Below, piece after piece: positions 6,639 through 7,295 of a DNA stretch of 7,295 bases. Both the position numbers and the translations under genes were made by a program. This DNA is from Gammaproteobacteria bacterium. Its GTDB lineage: Bacteria; Pseudomonadota; Gammaproteobacteria; Steroidobacterales; Steroidobacteraceae. Position 1 is the first letter of the stretch. Each line of letters opens with the position of its first letter. The DNA lies in NCBI GenBank assembly GCA_030039615.1, contig JASHVF010000413.1, positions 1 through 7,295 on the forward strand. Reading direction: 5' to 3'. Under the pieces are notes generated by a model. That model ran no database searches, had not been told where the DNA came from, and saw nothing but the letters and a program-made list of their open reading frames with translations.

Positions 6639-7295
6639 CTAGAGCGCGTAGCGCAGCCGGCGCCGCTCGCCGCGCCGCTGCAGCCAGCCGATGATCGTGC
6701 GGCGCACGCGCCCCAGCCAGCGATCCCAGCCGCTCGGATTGTGAATCAGCTCGAGGCGGTAGAAGGAGGGACAGAGCGTCGCCGCGTCCGCCACCTCGCC
6801 GCACACGCCGCAGCCCACGCAGCTCTGATCGACGTGCGCGACCGGATCGGTGCGCAGCGGATCGGGATTCTCCTTCACCGTGAGCGAGGGGCAGCCGGAG
6901 AGGCGAATGCAGGAGTGGTCCCCGGTGCAGGTATCGGCGTCGACGCCGAAGCGCTCGCGCACCACGCGCTCGCCCGCGGCGATCGCCTTCTGCGTCAGCG
7001 GGCGCACGCGTCGCTGGCGGTTCAGCTGGCACTCGCCTTCCGCCACGATGACCTTCGGTCCCCGAAAGTCCGTGGTGAGCGCCTCGCGCAGCACCTTGAG
7101 CGTGCCGCGCATGTCGTAGGTGTGCGCGCGCCTCACCCATTTGACGCCCACACCCCTGACCGCGGCGACGATCGAGTTGTTGCCCTGGCGATGCGCATTC
7201 ACGGCGCGCGAGGAGGGAATGTCCTGGCCGCCGGTCGCGGCCGAATAGCCGTTGTCGATGATGATGGTCAGGTCGTCGTGCTGGTTGAACACGGC
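6639..7295 (-). CDS. iorA: indolepyruvate ferredoxin oxidoreductase, alpha subunit, C-terminal part (partial, runs off right edge)
   Basis: Catalytic chain that binds thiamine diphosphate. The window holds 218 C-terminal residues of a protein I expect to be about 700 long. Fragment residues 3-24 (FNQHDDLTIIIDNGYSAATGGQ) are the end of the thiamine-diphosphate and magnesium binding region. Residues about 120-180 form a ferredoxin-like domain: C123-xx-D126-xx-C129-x5-C135-P and C159-xx-C162-xx-C165-x9-C175-P, which should hold two clusters passing electrons out of the active site. The tail after about 188 is strongly basic (many Arg) with GWLQRR. The codon at 7290-7292 is GTG read as an internal valine, not a start; the frame is open to the edge. 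It lies 11 bases before iorB, as expected for the two chains of one complex. Confidence 0.93.
   Translation of the reverse strand, partial: AVFNQHDDLTIIIDNGYSAATGGQDIPSSRAVNAHRQGNNSIVAAVRGVGVKWVRRAHTYDMRGTLKVLREALTTDFRGPKVIVAEGECQLNRQRRVRPLTQKAIAAGERVVRERFGVDADTCTGDHSCIRLSGCPSLTVKENPDPLRTDPVAHVDQSCVGCGVCGEVADAATLCPSFYRLELIHNPSGWDRWLGRVRRTIIGWLQRRGERRRLRYAL

Noticed and set aside
5047..6642. Open frame of 531 codons on the plus strand
   Set aside because: Antisense shadow of iorB: low-complexity Arg/Ala/Leu/Glu translation with no motif, while the minus strand gives a clear family protein.
6628..7140. Upstream extension of the iorB frame to 7140
   Set aside because: It overlaps the iorA coding sequence in another frame and has no domain features; iorB homology begins at ATG 6627.
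7290..7292. GTG as the start of the rightmost gene
   Set aside because: The codon falls inside the thiamine-diphosphate domain of IorA and the frame is open to the window edge, so it is an internal valine.

Overview
The window is a GC-rich stretch from a Gram-negative bacterium. The outer-membrane TonB-dependent receptor proves the double membrane. The base composition, the very long antisense shadow frames and the receptor type (large, 'VEVLRGPQGTLYGASS'-like plug) suggest a high-GC member of the Pseudomonadota, perhaps a Steroidobacter/Nevskiales-like gammaproteobacterium or a sphingomonad-like alphaproteobacterium. The lineage cannot be fixed by eye. Six genes fill almost the whole window, all on the minus strand, so transcription runs from high to low coordinates. 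No intergenic stretch exceeds 100 bases. I see no RNA gene, insertion sequence or CRISPR array.

In transcription order: (1) 7295-6639 is the C-terminal third of an indolepyruvate ferredoxin oxidoreductase alpha chain (IorA-type), with the end of the thiamine-diphosphate domain and a two-cluster ferredoxin-like domain. (2) 6627-5074 is its partner, an IorB-type beta chain with a long C-terminal extension. (3) 5065-4391 is a TetR/AcrR regulator. These three are 11 and 8 bases apart and look like one operon. (4) After a 92-base gap with a hairpin and an inverted repeat comes 4298-3240, an unusual protein with two N-terminal CDGSH iron-sulfur motifs and two cupin domains. (5) 3168-823 is a TonB-dependent outer-membrane receptor starting at GTG. 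(6) 731 to the left edge is the N-terminal half of an APC-family amino acid permease.

Working model (inference): the permease brings an amino acid, plausibly aromatic, across the inner membrane. A transaminase outside the window would give the aryl-pyruvate, and IorAB would oxidatively decarboxylate it to the aryl-acetyl-CoA with reduction of ferredoxin or another carrier. The receptor would take up a ligand across the outer membrane, and the TetR protein would control one or both transcription units, possibly through the inverted repeat at 4342-4359. The CDGSH-cupin protein is the least explained member: a metal-binding cupin joined to two likely 2Fe-2S redox modules beside an iron-sulfur oxidoreductase. 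It is the best candidate for new biology here.
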